Of a stretch of 64,000 nucleotides of DNA, positions 11,392 through 25,362 are shown in pieces. The position numbers and the translations under genes are program-made. The stretch covers positions 88,161,055 to 88,225,054 of the forward strand of contig CM060691.1 of assembly GCA_030686995.1 (NCBI GenBank), in the 5' to 3' direction. Positions within the stretch are counted from its first letter, which is position 1. Every line of letters starts with the position of its first letter. The notes beneath the pieces are model-generated. The model had not been told where the DNA came from and did no database searches. It worked only from the letters and a program-made list of their open reading frames with translations. The DNA comes from Artemisia argyi. Lineage: Eukaryota; Streptophyta; Magnoliopsida; Asterales; Asteraceae.

Positions 11392-12949
11392 ACTACTAGA
11401 AAATAATATAACTACGTACTAAATGATTTATTTTCTAGATTTCTTATTCAAGGAGTTTATTTTAACTAACGAAGTACGTACGACTCAAGGTTTATTACGC
11501 GACTACTAGACATTATTTTAAGCTTTTCAAGACGAGGAATATAACACTAACATTTTTATACGATATATATTACGACAAGTTTTTATAACTCTATTTGGAC
11601 TTATTTTTCCTAAGTATGGAAAGTATTTTATTTGACAATAACTAGTATTTCCAAGTTACGAGTGGTATAGGTATCATGTGCATGTGCATTCATTTACATC
11701 ACGGCATGATCTAAATTAGATCACGATTATTCATTTAGGTTGCGGCTAATGTTCGCGCCTTGTTGTCCCTATCATTTCACGTCATAGTATCATCATTTCA
11801 AGGTGAGTCATTGCCCCACTTTTACTTGTTTAATTTCTTTATAACTCTTTGGGGGAGATACATGCTTAAATACTTGTTTTATACTTTTATACGATTTGAA
11901 TTACTTCTGGGAGAGAATACACTGCTTTAATTAGTTTTGTACAATGCCAAAGTATTAAATTCCTTACATTGCTTAAGTTGCCTTATTTACCACGTCAGGA
12001 CAAGTCCCCTTTATTATCATGAACCGTTAATTAAGTTCCAAGCGAGAGTGAATGAATAGATCTATTGAGGGTGATTCCTCCATCTGTGTTTGGGTTGCTC
12101 CAACAGAATTACAGATGCATTTCATGTCTTTATTATTAGAGTGTCTGGTAAACACTCATTTGGGGCCAAGTAACGTCTAGCTTCGGTTTCATGAGCTTAA
12201 GAGACAATGTAGTTTTTACGACTGAAATCTTACTACTTTACTTTTACTTGGGCTATTGTACATACGATTAAAGTTATATACTGATGGTTTTTATAAACTT
12301 TATTATTGAATTACGATGTTTTTACATCAAGCTTATTACTGATTTATTACTGAATTACGATGCTTTTGCATCAACCTTATTACGGATTTTCCATTTGACT
12401 GATTTATTATATGACCTCATGGACTAAATTATTTATATAGCCGTTTTGCTATATTTATCTTAGAATTTAAATACAAGTATTACTTTTGTTCACGTAAACA
12501 TATTACTTTTGGCAGTGGGTTGTAAACACACAGGTTACAAGTCTCTTATGGCGGGACTTGGAACTGAGTGGATTTACGATGCCTTTGCTGGGATACCTTC
12601 ATACATATGCATTACATTCTTTTTCACAAGACTCTATGAACTCACCAACCTCGTGTTGACACTTTAGCATGTATTTTCAGGTTTTAACCAATGGCACGCT
12701 ACTGGAGGTTTTGGCAGGGCATGGCATGGTCATAGAAGACTCTGATTATTCATATGGGGACCGTTTTTAACTATTTTAAGGGCCTACTTCCGCACTACTT
12801 TTAACGATGTAAATTCAACATTTTTGATTAAATTATTTTATTCTAAATGATTAAAGTGAAAACCATTTTTATACTTGTGTTGAGATACCAATTGAGTTAC
12901 ACCCCAGCTACATGTATGCTTCCGCTGGACCCGATTTTGGGGTGTGACA
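9536..12949 (+). repeat. LTR 1 of the chromovirus array
   Basis: 3414 bp, TGTCACAACTCG to GGGGTGTGACA. Contains a C-run near 10362-10375, a (TA)n run at 11319-11388 and a series of TACTATTCA motifs at its start. It lacks the MITE found in LTR 2. Confidence 0.9.
11319..11388. repeat. (TA)n microsatellite in LTR 1
   Basis: About 70 bp of uninterrupted TA. The same site holds about 88 bp with one interrupting C at 17433 in LTR 2 (17377-17464), and about 54 bp in LTR 3 (23654-23707), so the three LTR copies differ in repeat number. Confidence 0.95.
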
Positions 12950-15595
12950 GATTGGTACCAGAGCTTTGGCTATAGCGAACTAAGTGTTTTTAAAACCTAG
13001 ACTATAGCTACTTTCAAGAAAACTTAACCCTATGACCGTCACGTGCCTGCCTGCCAAGCTGAAGCCTCATTTGTGGTTAGTTGCTGACATAGGTGATGAG
13101 ATTTGTATCTCATTATCTGATATATTATATTCATTTATTATAGTTGATTTCTATAATTGTCTTTCATATAAGCATGTTCACGTATCGTAGATGTCACCGC
13201 ATTATGTTTTCCATGCATAGTTTCATCATTCGACCTCGAGTTTGGTCACTTGCTTTTGTCTTTCAGAACGCCTTGGTATTTGTGAAGGACATAGTCTTAG
13301 TATAACTGAGCTGAGTATTTCAAAATTCATGGACCCTCGGTGCGATATAGACTGGTCATCTATATTCAACCCGGGATAGTGAGATATAGGCTGACCACCT
13401 ATGTCTGACTCAGAAATGAATTTTGCAATACTAAGAATGGTTATAATAAAATTTTGTCCGGAATAAATTCTCAACTCATTTTCCAGATGCTTCATTTACG
13501 TGTGTGTATACTCTCGTTGTCATAACATTCCTACTTTTCATCACTTCGTGAACCACCGATTGGAAGCTTGTCAACTAGTCATTTTATTTCATGAACTTTC
13601 ATATTTATGCACAATACACTTACATCAAAGTACTTTCTTTTATCACAATCTCATTTTGTTGCAGTTGTCACAGTCTTTTCCCTTCTCACCATCACTATCA
13701 TTTCCTTTCCCACCCCCATATATATATAGGAATTAGCTGACACTATATAGTTTCCTATGCCACTCGTCTACTCCCAATATTGATAAGTGGATATTATCAA
13801 TGATCTCCCTAGGAAAGACTTTCCATACCTTCTATGAGGAGGATCCCTCGGTACATTAATACCATTCAAAACTCAACAGAAACCTCAAGATATCACAAAA
13901 CCATTCGAACCACTATCACTGGCCTGATCACCAATATTCTAGCATTTAGAAAGTATTGGCTTGACTGAATTACATGATTAGTTTCGATGCGAATGCTCGC
14001 TAAGCAACACTATAGAGATACATCCAGCCTCCTAACCAAGACTATAGAACCTTCAATTAAACATGTCCTCACCAATAGACTTTATCCAAACATGTTAGAC
14101 ACCTATGCATTTGTGCAGACATACCTACCCGACTATTTTATCCTCTTAATACTTTCACATTTAAATGGATTTTTCTCCAAACTACAGTTATACAAAACAT
14201 ATATCTTGTAAGAAATACTTTTCTGAGACACTTATTTTGACAAGCAAATTTCTTTTGGTTAATCTTTTACAAAACTATTGAATGTTAGGAAATTTTAAAC
14301 ATCGATCTTTGGTAAACCATATTATCCACCTTATGTTGAAAACTGTCCTAACTTGCATAACTGTTTAATTTTGAAACATCGAGAAAAATGTTACTTGGAA
14401 AGCCGTTTGCTTAAAGTTATAAATTCATTATTTAGGGCAAGTTTATGAACAAAACATACAATCTCAAAACAGACTTTAAAAATCAATCACTATATTACAT
14501 CACTTATACATTTAGGATTTTGTGATTTGATGACATAGAACTTGGGAAAAATCTTAGTAATGGAGACTAAGCATCGTAGGTGGAGAGAGACCCAATTCAT
14601 GACATTCCTGCGGAGGAATCACAACCTTATCCAAATCTATTCTTTTCAATAACACCCTTTGACGGACTTAACCTTGTAAGTTTTTCCACAAAATTCATGA
14701 TATCCATTTCAATTATTCCTAATAGAGGAATTCGATTCACCCCAAACTTCTGGAAGATTTCATTAAGATTCCTTTGGAACCACACCACCTATCATCTTCA
14801 GACCAATGGCCAGAATTAGAGAATGATTCAAACATAGGGAGATATGCTCAGAGCATGAGTGATTGACTTTAGAAATGGTTGGGTTAACCATTTGCCATAA
14901 ATCAAATTCAGTTGCAACCATAGTTATCGCGCGAGCGTAGAGACTATACCATTTGATGCACTCTATGGTCGAAGTGCCCATATCCATTGACGAATCGAAA
15001 TTAGAAAATCCCAACTCCCTAGTCTAGTAGGCATTCATGAAATAACCAGAAATTTCCTGCAAATCAAGAATCAGTTACAAGACGATAAGTTGTAAACCCT
15101 TAGAATTTCAAGTTGGTGGTAGGGTCACGTTAAAAGTTCTGCCTAGGAAAGGCATGATACCATTCAGAAAAATCCGGGAAGCTAAACTCGATGTACACTG
15201 GACCATTTAATATTTGAGACAGAGTAGGCCAGCAACCCTCAGACTTAAGCCTTGCTGGAAAGTAGCAAGATTACACAAACATGTTTCATAATTTCAAATC
15301 CCGATAAACGACTTTCAGATTAGTGACTCATGATTCCATTGGAAGGAATCGAAACCAATAACAAACCTAAATCTGGTAGGAGAACCAATAGAAATCATGG
15401 ACCGTGAGGTCGAACGGTTGAAGCAAAGTCGAATTCCTATCATGAAAGTTCGCTGGAATTCTTAAAAAGGACCCGAATTTACTTGGTAACGGGAAGACCA
15501 AATGCAACTCAAGTATCCACGTCTTTTTACCAAATACACTTCAGAGACCAACACCAACTGAACTTCGGGACGAAGTTCCTGTTAGAGTGGAAGAC
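12950..15595 (+). pseudogene. Internal region 1, degenerate chromovirus pol remnant
   Basis: Begins with the primer site TGGTACCAGAGC at 12953-12964, one base different from the tRNA-iMet complement. Broken reading frames between about 14570 and 15590 resemble a chromovirus integrase: YHLQTNGQN near 14790-14816 (the expected T-D-G-Q-S-E site reads T-N-G-Q-N-stop), then a PFDALYGR segment near 14955, and a C-terminal NFGTKFLLE-type end before LTR 2. Stops and frameshifts occur throughout. RT and RNase H were not recognised, and the region is about half the length expected for gag-pol. The first 1.6 kb (12965-14570) shows nothing I can assign. Confidence 0.6.
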
Positions 15596-17373
15596 TGTCA
15601 CAACTCGTAATTTCCGGTCATTTTCCAAACCTAGACAATTTACTATTCACAGGTTACTATTCATCATTTACTATTCATCGATCACTATTCATCATTTTTG
15701 AGGTCCATTTGATATTCTGAGAAGCGTTCAGAAATTTTACTATTCACTTGACACTATTCATTTCCGGAAGAAATTTCACTATTCACATGCATTACTCATT
15801 TCATCGTAAATTTAGTTTACGAGTATTCCAAATTCGCGTAACCGTATTGGTTCAGGTGCGAATTCATGCATTATCAATAGGGACATTTCATACGGACTAG
15901 AAATGGTCTACATATCATCATAATAGCTTTTGCATACTATACCACTCGTAGGATATTTAAATTAATACTTTTGGTATATTTGACATTTTTACGTATATTT
16001 ATTTATAAATAAACGTTATCTTATGAGCTATTATTTTGAATAATTGATCCGACTATCTCGACTATGGTCCTAACACATTTTTATACTCATAATAATGATA
16101 TAAAAATTATAATATTAATTTACCCGGTAATTTAGAAATTTATTTAATTAATATCGTGCGTTTAATATAATCACGACGGTTTTCGTAAAAAAAACTAAAC
16201 GATAATCACCCAAACACTCAATACTTGTACCCAACATACTTTTACAATTTTTATGACTTTATTATGTCCCGGTTAACTCCGTTAAAATTTATTTTTAGTT
16301 AACTCGGTACCCGGTATTACCTAAAAACACTAAATATCTACCAAATCACCAACTATCTTACACTTGGGGACCAAGGCTTTAATAACCCATGTTATCTTCC
16401 TTTTTCTTCCATGATTGCCGCCCCCCCCCCCCCTAGCCTCCCTAAAAACATGGATCTTGTCTCATTAAAATATATACATACATTTACATACTAGTTTTCT
16501 CATTCTTACATTATACATTTCAAGTAACAAGCTAAAAAGCTCTCCTCTCTTTTTCTTCCTTTGGGGTTCACGGCAAAACAACAACAAGGATCCATTTTCA
16601 TCAATTTTTCCAAGATCAAGTGACAATCAAGGGTATTTAGTATTTCTTGTTAGAGTTTTAAAGTTAAAACATAAGGTTTTGCAAGTTTTTCATCTCCACT
16701 AGTCCACTAATCTTCAAGTAAGTATATGAAACTCATTTTTATAATTTTACCAAGTTTATACAAGATCCATATGATATATATACTAGATCTACATGCATAT
16801 GTTATTTATACCACTTTATTTTACAAACTTTTAACTTTGAAAGCCTAGAAAGTGATTATAGTTAGATCCTTGTTAGATCCACTTGGTTTATGATGTTTAG
16901 GAACCCATGACACCCTAAGAAGGTGTATGGTAGGATTATACTAGTTTTGTGGTGATTGAAAGTGGTTTGGTTGAAGTTGGAACAAGTTAGAAACTAGGAA
17001 AATCTATTTTTGACACTTTCAAAATGTTGCTGTCCCTTTTTGGCAAACGTGGAAAGATCAGGGGCAAGGGTGTAACTTTTGACCAAATATTTAGAAAATA
17101 CTCTCCGATACGAAACTATGGCCGAAAACGGGGACAAAAACGAGTTAATAACGAAGGAGATATGATTTTTGTAAATTTAACGACGAAAACTATTTTCTGA
17201 AAAACTGCATGCTGTTTGACAGTTTTCGACGGGCAAATATAGGCGTTAAATGTAACCTAGAGGAGCCGAACTACCAAAAATATATTAGTATATACTAAAA
17301 CGAATCTGTAGATATAAAGAACGAGGAAAATGAACTTAAAACGACCAAGTTATATACGTTTTAAAATCGTCAA

Positions 17374-17467
<94 letters not shown>

Positions 17468-19227
17468 ACTACTAGAAAATAATATAACTACGTACTAAAT
17501 GATTTATTTTCTAGATTTCTTATTCAAGGAGTTTATTTTAACTAACGAAGTACGTACGACTCAAGGTTTATTACGCGACTACTAGACATTATTTTAAGCT
17601 TTTCAAGACGAGGAATATAACACTAACATTTTTATACGATATATATTACGACAAGTTTTTATAACTCTATTTGGACTTATTTTTCCTAAGTATGGAAAGT
17701 ATTTTATTTGACAATAACTAGTATTTCCAAGTTACGAGTGGTATAGGTATCATGTGCATGTGCATTCATTTACATCACGGCATGATCTAAATTAGATCAC
17801 GATTATTCATTTAGGTTGCGGCTAATGTTCGCGCCTTGTTGTCCCTATCATTTCACGTCATAGTATCATCATTTCAAGGTGAGTCATAGACTCACTTTTA
17901 CTTGTTTAATTTCTTTATAACTCTTTGGGGGAGATACATGCTTAAATACTTGTTTTATACTTTTATACGATTTGAATTACTTCTGGGAGAGAATACACTG
18001 CTTTAATTAGTTTTGTACAATGCCAAAGTATTAAATTCCTTACATTGCTTAAGTTGCCTTATTTACCACATCAGGACAAGTCCCCTTTATTATCATGAAC
18101 CGTTAATTAAGTTCCAAGCGAGAGTGAATGAATAGATCTATTGAGGGTGACTCCTCCATCTGTGTTTGGGTTGCTCCAACAGAATTACAGATGCATTTCA
18201 TGTCTTTATTATTAGAGTGTCTGGTAAACACTCATTTGGGGCCAAGTAACGTCTAGCTTCGGTTTCATGAGCTTAAGAGACAATGTAGTTTTTACGACTG
18301 AAATCTTACTACTTTACTTTTACTTGGGCTATTGTACATACGATTAAAGTTATATACTGATGGTTTTTATAAACTTTATTATTGAATTACGATGTTTTTA
18401 CATCAAGCTTATTACTGATTTATTACTGAATTACGATGCTTTTGCATCAACCTTATTACGGATTTTCCATTTGACTGATTTATTATATGACCTCATGGAC
18501 TAAATTATTTATATAGCCGTTTTGCTATATTTATCTTAGAATTTAAATACAAGTATTACTTTTGTTCACGTAAACATATTACTTTTGGCAGTGGGTTGTA
18601 AACACACAGGTTACAAGTCTCTTATGGCGGGACTTGGAACTGAGTGGATTTACGATGCCTTTGCTGGGATACCTTCATACACAGTGTTGCAAAAATCGGC
18701 TGAGGCGGCCGATTAATCGGCGATTAATCGGCCTCGGCCCTGGAACTTGTAGGATATTCCAAGGTAATCGGCCGATTAATCGGCCGAGTCAAGAAAATCG
18801 GCCGATTAATCAGCCAAAAATCGCAACTCGGCCCCCGACCGCCTCGGGACCGATTCACGATTTTTGCAACATTGTTCATACATATGCATTACATTCTTTT
18901 TCACAAGACACTATGAACTCACCAACCTCGTGTTGACACTTTAGCATGTATTTTCAGTTTTTAACCAATGGCACGCTACTGGAGGTTTTGGCAGGGCATG
19001 GCATGGTCATAGAAGACTCTGATTATTCATATGGGGACCGTTTTTAACTATTTTAAGGGCCTACTTCCGTACTACTTTTAACGATGTAAATTCAACATTT
19101 TTGATTAAATTATTTTATTCTAAATGATTAAAGTGAAAACCATTTTTATACTTGTGTTGAGATACCAATTGAGTTACACCCCAGCTACATGTATGCTTCC
19201 GCTGGACCCGATTTTGGGGGTGTGACA
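15596..19227 (+). repeat. LTR 2 of the chromovirus array (carries a MITE)
   Basis: 3632 bp; longer than LTR 1 and LTR 3 because of the 193-bp hAT-type insertion at 18682-18874, its 8-bp TSD and a longer TA run. Otherwise it differs from LTR 1 by scattered single-base changes. Confidence 0.9.
18682..18874. mobile_element. hAT-type MITE with 8-bp TSD
   Basis: 193 bp flanked by TTCATACA on both sides (18674-18681 and 18875-18882); LTR 1 and LTR 3 carry the empty site with one TTCATACA. Terminal inverted repeats are CAGTGTTGCAAAAATCG on the left and its complement with one mismatch (CAATG...) on the right. The 8-bp TSD and CA(G/A)TG ends are diagnostic of hAT elements. The interior is GC-rich with repeated CGGCCGATTAATCGGC-type palindromes. 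No coding capacity; the open frame crossing it is chance. Confidence 0.9.
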
Positions 19228-21872
19228 GATTGGTACCAGAGCTTTGGCTATAGCGAACTAAGTGTTTTTAAAACCTAGACTATAGCTACTTTCAAGAAAA
19301 CTTAACCCTATGACCGTCACGTGCCTGCCTGCCAAGCTGAAGCCTCATTTGTGGTTAGTTGCTGACATAGGTGATGAGATTTGTATCTCATTATCTGATA
19401 TATTATATTCATTTATTATAGTTGATTTCTATAATTGTCTTTCATATAAGCATGTTCACGTATCGTAGATGTCACCGCATTATGTTTTCCATGCATAATT
19501 TCATCATTCGACCTCGAGTTTGGTCACTTGCTTTTGTCTTTCAGAACGCCTTGGTATTTGTGAAGGTCATAGTCTTAGTATAACTGAGCTGAGTATTTCA
19601 AAATTCATGGAACCTCGGTGGGATATAGACTGGTCATCTATATTCAACCCGGGATAGTGAGATATAGGCTGACCACCTATGTCTGACTCAGAAATGAATT
19701 TTGCAACACTAAGAATGGTTATAATAAAATTTTGTCCGGAATAAATTCTCACTCATTTTCCAGATGCTTCATTTACGTGTGTGTATACTCTCGTTGTCAT
19801 AACATTCCTACTTTTCATCACTTCGTGAACCACCGATTGGAAGCTTGTCAACTAGTCATTTTATTTCATGAACTTTCATATTTATGCACAATACACTTAC
19901 ATCAAAGTACTTTTTTTTATCACAATCTCATTTTGTTGCAGTTGTCACAGTCTTTTCCCTTCTCACCATCACTATCATTTCCTTTCCCACCCCCATATAT
20001 ATATAGGAATTAGCTGACACTATATAGTTTCCTATGCCACTCATCTACTCCCAATATTGATAAGTGGATATTATCAATGATCTCCCTAGGAAAGACTTTC
20101 CATACCTTCTATGAGGAGGATCCCTCGGTACATTAATACCATTCAAAACTCAACAGAAACCTCAAGATATCACAAAACCATTCGAACCACTATCACTGGC
20201 CTGATCACCAATATTCTAGCATTTAGAAAGTATTGGCTTGACTGAATTACATGATTAGTTTCGATGCGAATGCTCGCTAAGCAACACTATAGAGATACAT
20301 CCAGCCTCCTAACCAAGACTATAGAACCTTCAATTAAACATGTCCTCACCAATAGACTTTATCCAAACATGTTAGACACCTATGCATTTGTGCAGACATA
20401 CCTACCCGACTATTTTATCCTCTTAATACTTTCACATTTAAATGGATTTTTCTCCAAACTACAGTTATACAAAACATATATCTTGTAAGAAATACTTTTC
20501 TGAGGCACTTATTTTGACAAGCAAATTTCTTTTGGTTAATCTTTTACAAAACTATTGAATGTTAGGAAATTTTAAACATCGATCTTTGGTAAACCATATT
20601 ATCCACCTTATGTTGAAAACTGTCCTAACTTGCATAACTGTTTAATTTTGAAACATCGAGAAAAATGTTACTTGGAAAGCCGTTTGCTTAAAGTTGTAAA
20701 TTCATTATTTAGGGCAGGTTTATGAACAAAACATACAATCTCAAAACAGACTTTAAAAATCAATCACTATATTACATCACTTATACATTTAGGATTTTGT
20801 GATTTGATGACATAGAACTTGGGAAAAATCTTAGTAATGGAGACTAAGCATCGTAGGTGGAGAGAGACCCAATTCATAACATTCCTGCGGAGGAATCACA
20901 ACCTTATCCAAATCTATTCTTTTCAATAACACCCTTTGACGGACTTAACCTTGTAAGTTTTTCCACAAAATTCATGATATCCATTTCAATTATTCCTAAT
21001 AGAGGAATTCGATTCACCCCAAACTTCTGGAAGATTTCATTAAGATTCCTTTGGAACCACACCACCTATCATCTTCAGACCAATGGCCAGAATTAGAGAA
21101 TGATTCAAACATAGGGAGATATGCTCAGAGCATGAGTGATTGACTTTAGAAATGGTTGGGTTAACCATTTGCCATAAATCAAATTCAGTTGCAACCATAG
21201 TTATCGCGCGAGCGTAGAGACTATACCATTTGATGCACTCTATGGTCGAAGTGCCCATATCCATTGACGAATCGAAATTAGAAAATCCCAACTCCCTAGT
21301 CTAGTAGGCATTCATGAAATAACCAGAAATTTCCTGCAAATCAAGAATCAGTTACAAGACGATAAGTTGTAAACCCTTAGAATTTCAAGTTGGTGGTAGG
21401 GTCACGTTAAAAGTTCTGCCTAGGAAAGGCATGATACCATTCAGAAAAATCCGGGAAGTTAAACTCGATGTACACTGGACCATTTAATATTTGAGACAGA
21501 GTAGGCCAGCAACCCTCAGACTTAAGCCTTGCTGGAAAGTAGCAAGATTACACAAACATGTTTCATAATTTCAAATCCCGATAAACGACTTTCAGATTAG
21601 TGACTCATGATTCCATTGGAAGGAATCGAAACCAATAACAAACCTAAATCTGGTAGGAGAACCAATAGAAATCATGGACCGTGAGGTCGAACGGTTGAAG
21701 CAAAGTCAAATTCCTATCATGAAAGTTCGCTGGAATTCTTAAAAAGGACCCGAATTTACTTGGTAACGGGAAGACCAAATGCAACTCAAGTATCCACGTC
21801 TTTTTACCAAATACACTTCAGAGACCAACACCAACTGAACTTCGGGACGAAGTTCCTGTTAGAGGGGAAGAC
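19228..21872 (+). pseudogene. Internal region 2, copy of internal region 1
   Basis: Primer site at 19231-19242. Almost base-for-base the same as 12950-15595, including the integrase stops, with a few substitutions (for example GCGAT to GGGAT near 19620 and TGACATT to TAACATT at 20878). The shared inactivating lesions show that both came from an already dead template. No intact reading frame. Confidence 0.8.
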
Positions 21873-23650
21873 TGTCACAACCCGTAATTTCCGGTCATTT
21901 TCCAAACCTAGACAATTTACTATTCACAGGTTACTATTCATCATTTACTATTCATCGATCACTATTCATCATTTTTGAGGTCCATTTGATATTCTGAGAA
22001 GCGTTCAGAAATTTTACTATTCACTTGACACAATTCATTTCTGGAAGAAATTTCACTATTCACATGCATTACTCATTTCATCGTAAATTTAGTTTACGAG
22101 TATTCCAAATTCGCGTAACCGTATTGGTTCAGGTGCGAATTCATGCATTATCAATAGGGACATTTCATACGGACTAGAAATGGTCTACATATCATCATAA
22201 TAGCTTTTGCATACTATACCACTCGTAGGATATTTAAATTAATACTTTTGGTATATTTGACATTTTTACGTATATTTATTTCTAAATAAACGTTATCTTA
22301 TGAGCTATTATTTTGAATAATTGATCCGACTATCTCGACTATGGTCCTAACACATTTTTATACTCATAATAATGATATAAAAATTATAATATTAATTTAC
22401 CCGGTAATTTGGAAATTTATTTAATTAATATCGTGCGTTTAATAAAATCACGACGGTTTTCGTAAAAAAAACTAAACGATAATCACCCAAACACTCAATA
22501 CTTGTACCCAACATACTTTTACAATTTTTATGACTTTATTATGTCCCGGTTAACTCCGTTAAAATTTATTTTTAGTTAACTCGGTACCCGATATTACCTA
22601 AAAACACTAAATATCTACCACATCACCAACTATCTTACACTTGGGGACCAAGGCTTTAATAACCCATGTTATCTTCCTTTTTCTTCCATGATTGCCGCCC
22701 CCCCCCCCCCTAGCCTCCCTAAAAACATGGATCTTGTCTCATTAAAATATATACATACATTTACATACTAGTTTTCTCATTCTTACATTATACATTTCAA
22801 GTAACAAGCTAAAAAGCTCTCCTCTCTTTTTCTTCCTTTGGGGTTCACGGCAAAACAACAACAAGGATCCATTTTCATCAATTTTTCCAAGATCAAGTGA
22901 CAATCAAGGGTATTTAGTATTTCTTGTTAGAGTTTTGAAGTTAAAACATAAGGTTTTGCAAGTTTTTCATCTCCACTAGTCCACTAATCTTCAAGTAAGT
23001 ATATGAAACTCATTTTTATACTTTTACCAAGTTTATACAAGATCCATATGATATATATACTAGATCTACATGCATATGTTATTTATACCACTTTATTTTA
23101 CAAACTTTTAACTTTGAAAGCCTAGAAAGTGATTATAGTTAGATCCTTGTTAGATCCACTTGGTTTATGATGTTTAGGAACCCATGACACCCTAAGAAGG
23201 TGTATGGTAGGATTATACTAGTTTTGTGGTGATTGAGAGTGGTTTGGTTGAAGTTGGAACAAGTTAGAAACTAGGAAAATCTATTTTTGACACTTTCAAA
23301 ATGTTGCTGTCCCTTTTTGGCAAACGTGGAAAGATCAGGGGCAAGGGTGTAACTTTTGACCAAATATTTAGAAAATACTCTCCGATACGAAACTATAGCC
23401 GAAAACGGGGATAAAAACGAGTTAATAACGAAGGAGATATGATTTTTGTAAATTTAACGACGAAAACTATTTTCTGAAAAACTGCATGCTGTTTGACAGT
23501 TTTCGACGGGCAAATATTGGCGTTAAACGTAACCTAGAGGAGCCGAACTACCAAAAATATATTAGTATATACTAAAACGAATCTGTAGATATAAAGAACG
23601 AGGAAAATGAACTTAAAACGACCAAGTTATACACGTTTTAAAATCGTCAA

Positions 23651-23710
<60 letters not shown>

Positions 23711-25269
23711 ACTACTAGAAAATAATATAACTACGTACTAAATGATTTATTTTCTAGATTTCTTATTCAAGGAGTTTATTTTAACTAACGAAGTACGTAC
23801 GACTCAAGGTTTATTACGCGACTACTAGACATTATTTTAAGCTTTTCAAGACGAGGAATATAACACTAACATTTTTATACGATATATATTACGACAAGTT
23901 TTTATAACTCTATTTGGACTTATTTTTCCTAAGTATGGAAAGTATTTTATTTGACAATAACTAGTATTTCCAAGTTACGAGTGGTATAGGTATCATGTGC
24001 ATGTGCATTCATTTACATCACGGCATGATCTAAATTAGATCACGATTATTCATTTAGGTTGCGGCTAATGTTCGCGCCTTGTTGTCCCTATCATTTCACG
24101 TCATAGTATCATCATTTCAAGGTGAGTCATAGCCCCACTTTTACTTGTTTAATTTCTTTATAACTCTTTGGGGGAGATACATGCTTAAATACTTGTTTTA
24201 TACTTTTATACGATTTGAATTACTTCTGGGAGAGAATACACTGCTTTAATTAGTTTTGTACAATGCCAAAGTATTAAATTCCTTACATTGCTTAAGTTGC
24301 CTTATTTACCACGTCAGGACAAGTCCCCTTTATTATCATGAACCGTTAATTAAGTTCCAAGCGAGAGTGAATGAATAGATCTATTGAGGGTGACTCCTCC
24401 ATCTGTGTTTGGGTTGCTCCAACAGAATTACAGATGCATTTCATGTCTTTATTATTAGAGTGTCTGGTAAACACTCATTTGGGGCCAAGTAACGTCTAGC
24501 TTCGGTTTCATGAGCTTAAGAGACAATGTAGTTTTTACGACTGAAATCTTACTACTTTACTTTTACTTGGGTTATTGTACATACGATTAAAGTTATATAC
24601 TGATGGTTTTTATAAACTTTATTATTGAATTACGATGTTTTTACATCAAGCTTATTACTGATTTATTACTGAATTACGATGCTTTTGCATCAACCTTATT
24701 ACGGATTTTCCATTTGACTGATTTATTATATGACCTCATGGACTAAATTATTTATATAGCCGTTTTGCTATATTTATCTTAGAATTTAAATACAAGTATT
24801 ACTTTTGTTCACGTAAACATATTACTTTTGGCAGTGGGTTGTAAACACACAGGTTACAAGTCTCTTATGGCGGGACTTGGAACTGGGTGGATTTACGATG
24901 CCTTTGCTGGGATACCTTCATACATATGCATTACATTCTTTTTCACAAGACTCTATGAACTCACCAACCTCGTGTTGACACTTTAGCATGTATTTTCAGG
25001 TTTTAACCAATGGCACGCTACTGGAGGTTTTGGCAGGGCATGGCATGGTCATAGAAGACTCTGATTATTCATATGGGGACCGTTTTTAACAATTTTAAGG
25101 GCCTACTTCCGCACTACTTTTAACGATGTAAATTCAACATTTTTGATTAAATTATTTTATTCTAAATGATTAAAGTGAAAACCATTTTTATACTTCTGTT
25201 GAGATACCAATTGAGTTACACCCCAGCTACATGTATGCTTCCGCTGGACCCGATTTTGGAGGTGTGACA
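21873..25269 (+). repeat. LTR 3 of the chromovirus array
   Basis: 3397 bp, starting TGTCACAACCCG and ending GGAGGTGTGACA, followed directly by the right-hand GTAAC. The shortest of the three LTRs, with a 54-bp TA run and the empty MITE site. Confidence 0.9.
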
Positions 25270-25362
25270 GTAACATCTTACATGCACGTACTTTTTCCAA
25301 CTCTTCCGTCCTTGCGAATTTTAGATTGCGCATTATATATATCTTTGAATGTTAACACGTTA
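25270..25362 (-). other. Short flank between the array and the next element
   Basis: Starts with the right GTAAC duplication. The minus strand has one open stretch (RNLKFARTEELEKV) that might continue the MULE fragment interrupted at 9535, but the similarity is too weak to claim. Bases 25350-25362 (TGTTAACACGTTA) could be the true start of the Tat 5' LTR. Confidence 0.3.

Larger units (their letters stand above)
9536..25269 (+). mobile_element. Tandem chromovirus (Tekay/Del-like) array: LTR-INT-LTR-INT-LTR
   Basis: Three near-identical LTRs (9536-12949, 15596-19227, 21873-25269) alternate with two near-identical internal regions (12950-15595, 19228-21872). The outer flanks carry one target-site duplication, GTAAC, at 9531-9535 and 25270-25274. 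No flank or TSD lies between units, so the array occupies a single insertion site. Each LTR is TGTCACAA...TGTGACA and is followed by ATTGGTACCAGAGC, the tRNA-iMet type primer site usual in chromoviruses. Both internal regions retain only degenerate integrase-like sequence and are far shorter than a complete gag-pol. Confidence 0.9.

Noticed and set aside
13226..13495. Minus-strand frame repeated at 19567-19752, and plus frames at 13500-14211 and their copies
   Set aside because: They repeat only because the internal region is duplicated; no domain, and frame lengths change with single substitutions.
18634..18936. 100-codon open frame spanning the MITE
   Set aside because: It crosses MITE boundaries; its repeats come from the CGGCCGATTAATCGGC palindromes.
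25358..25362. TSD for the 25363-28250 element (CGTTA versus CGTCT)
   Set aside because: Only three of five bases match; could be a decayed TSD or chance.
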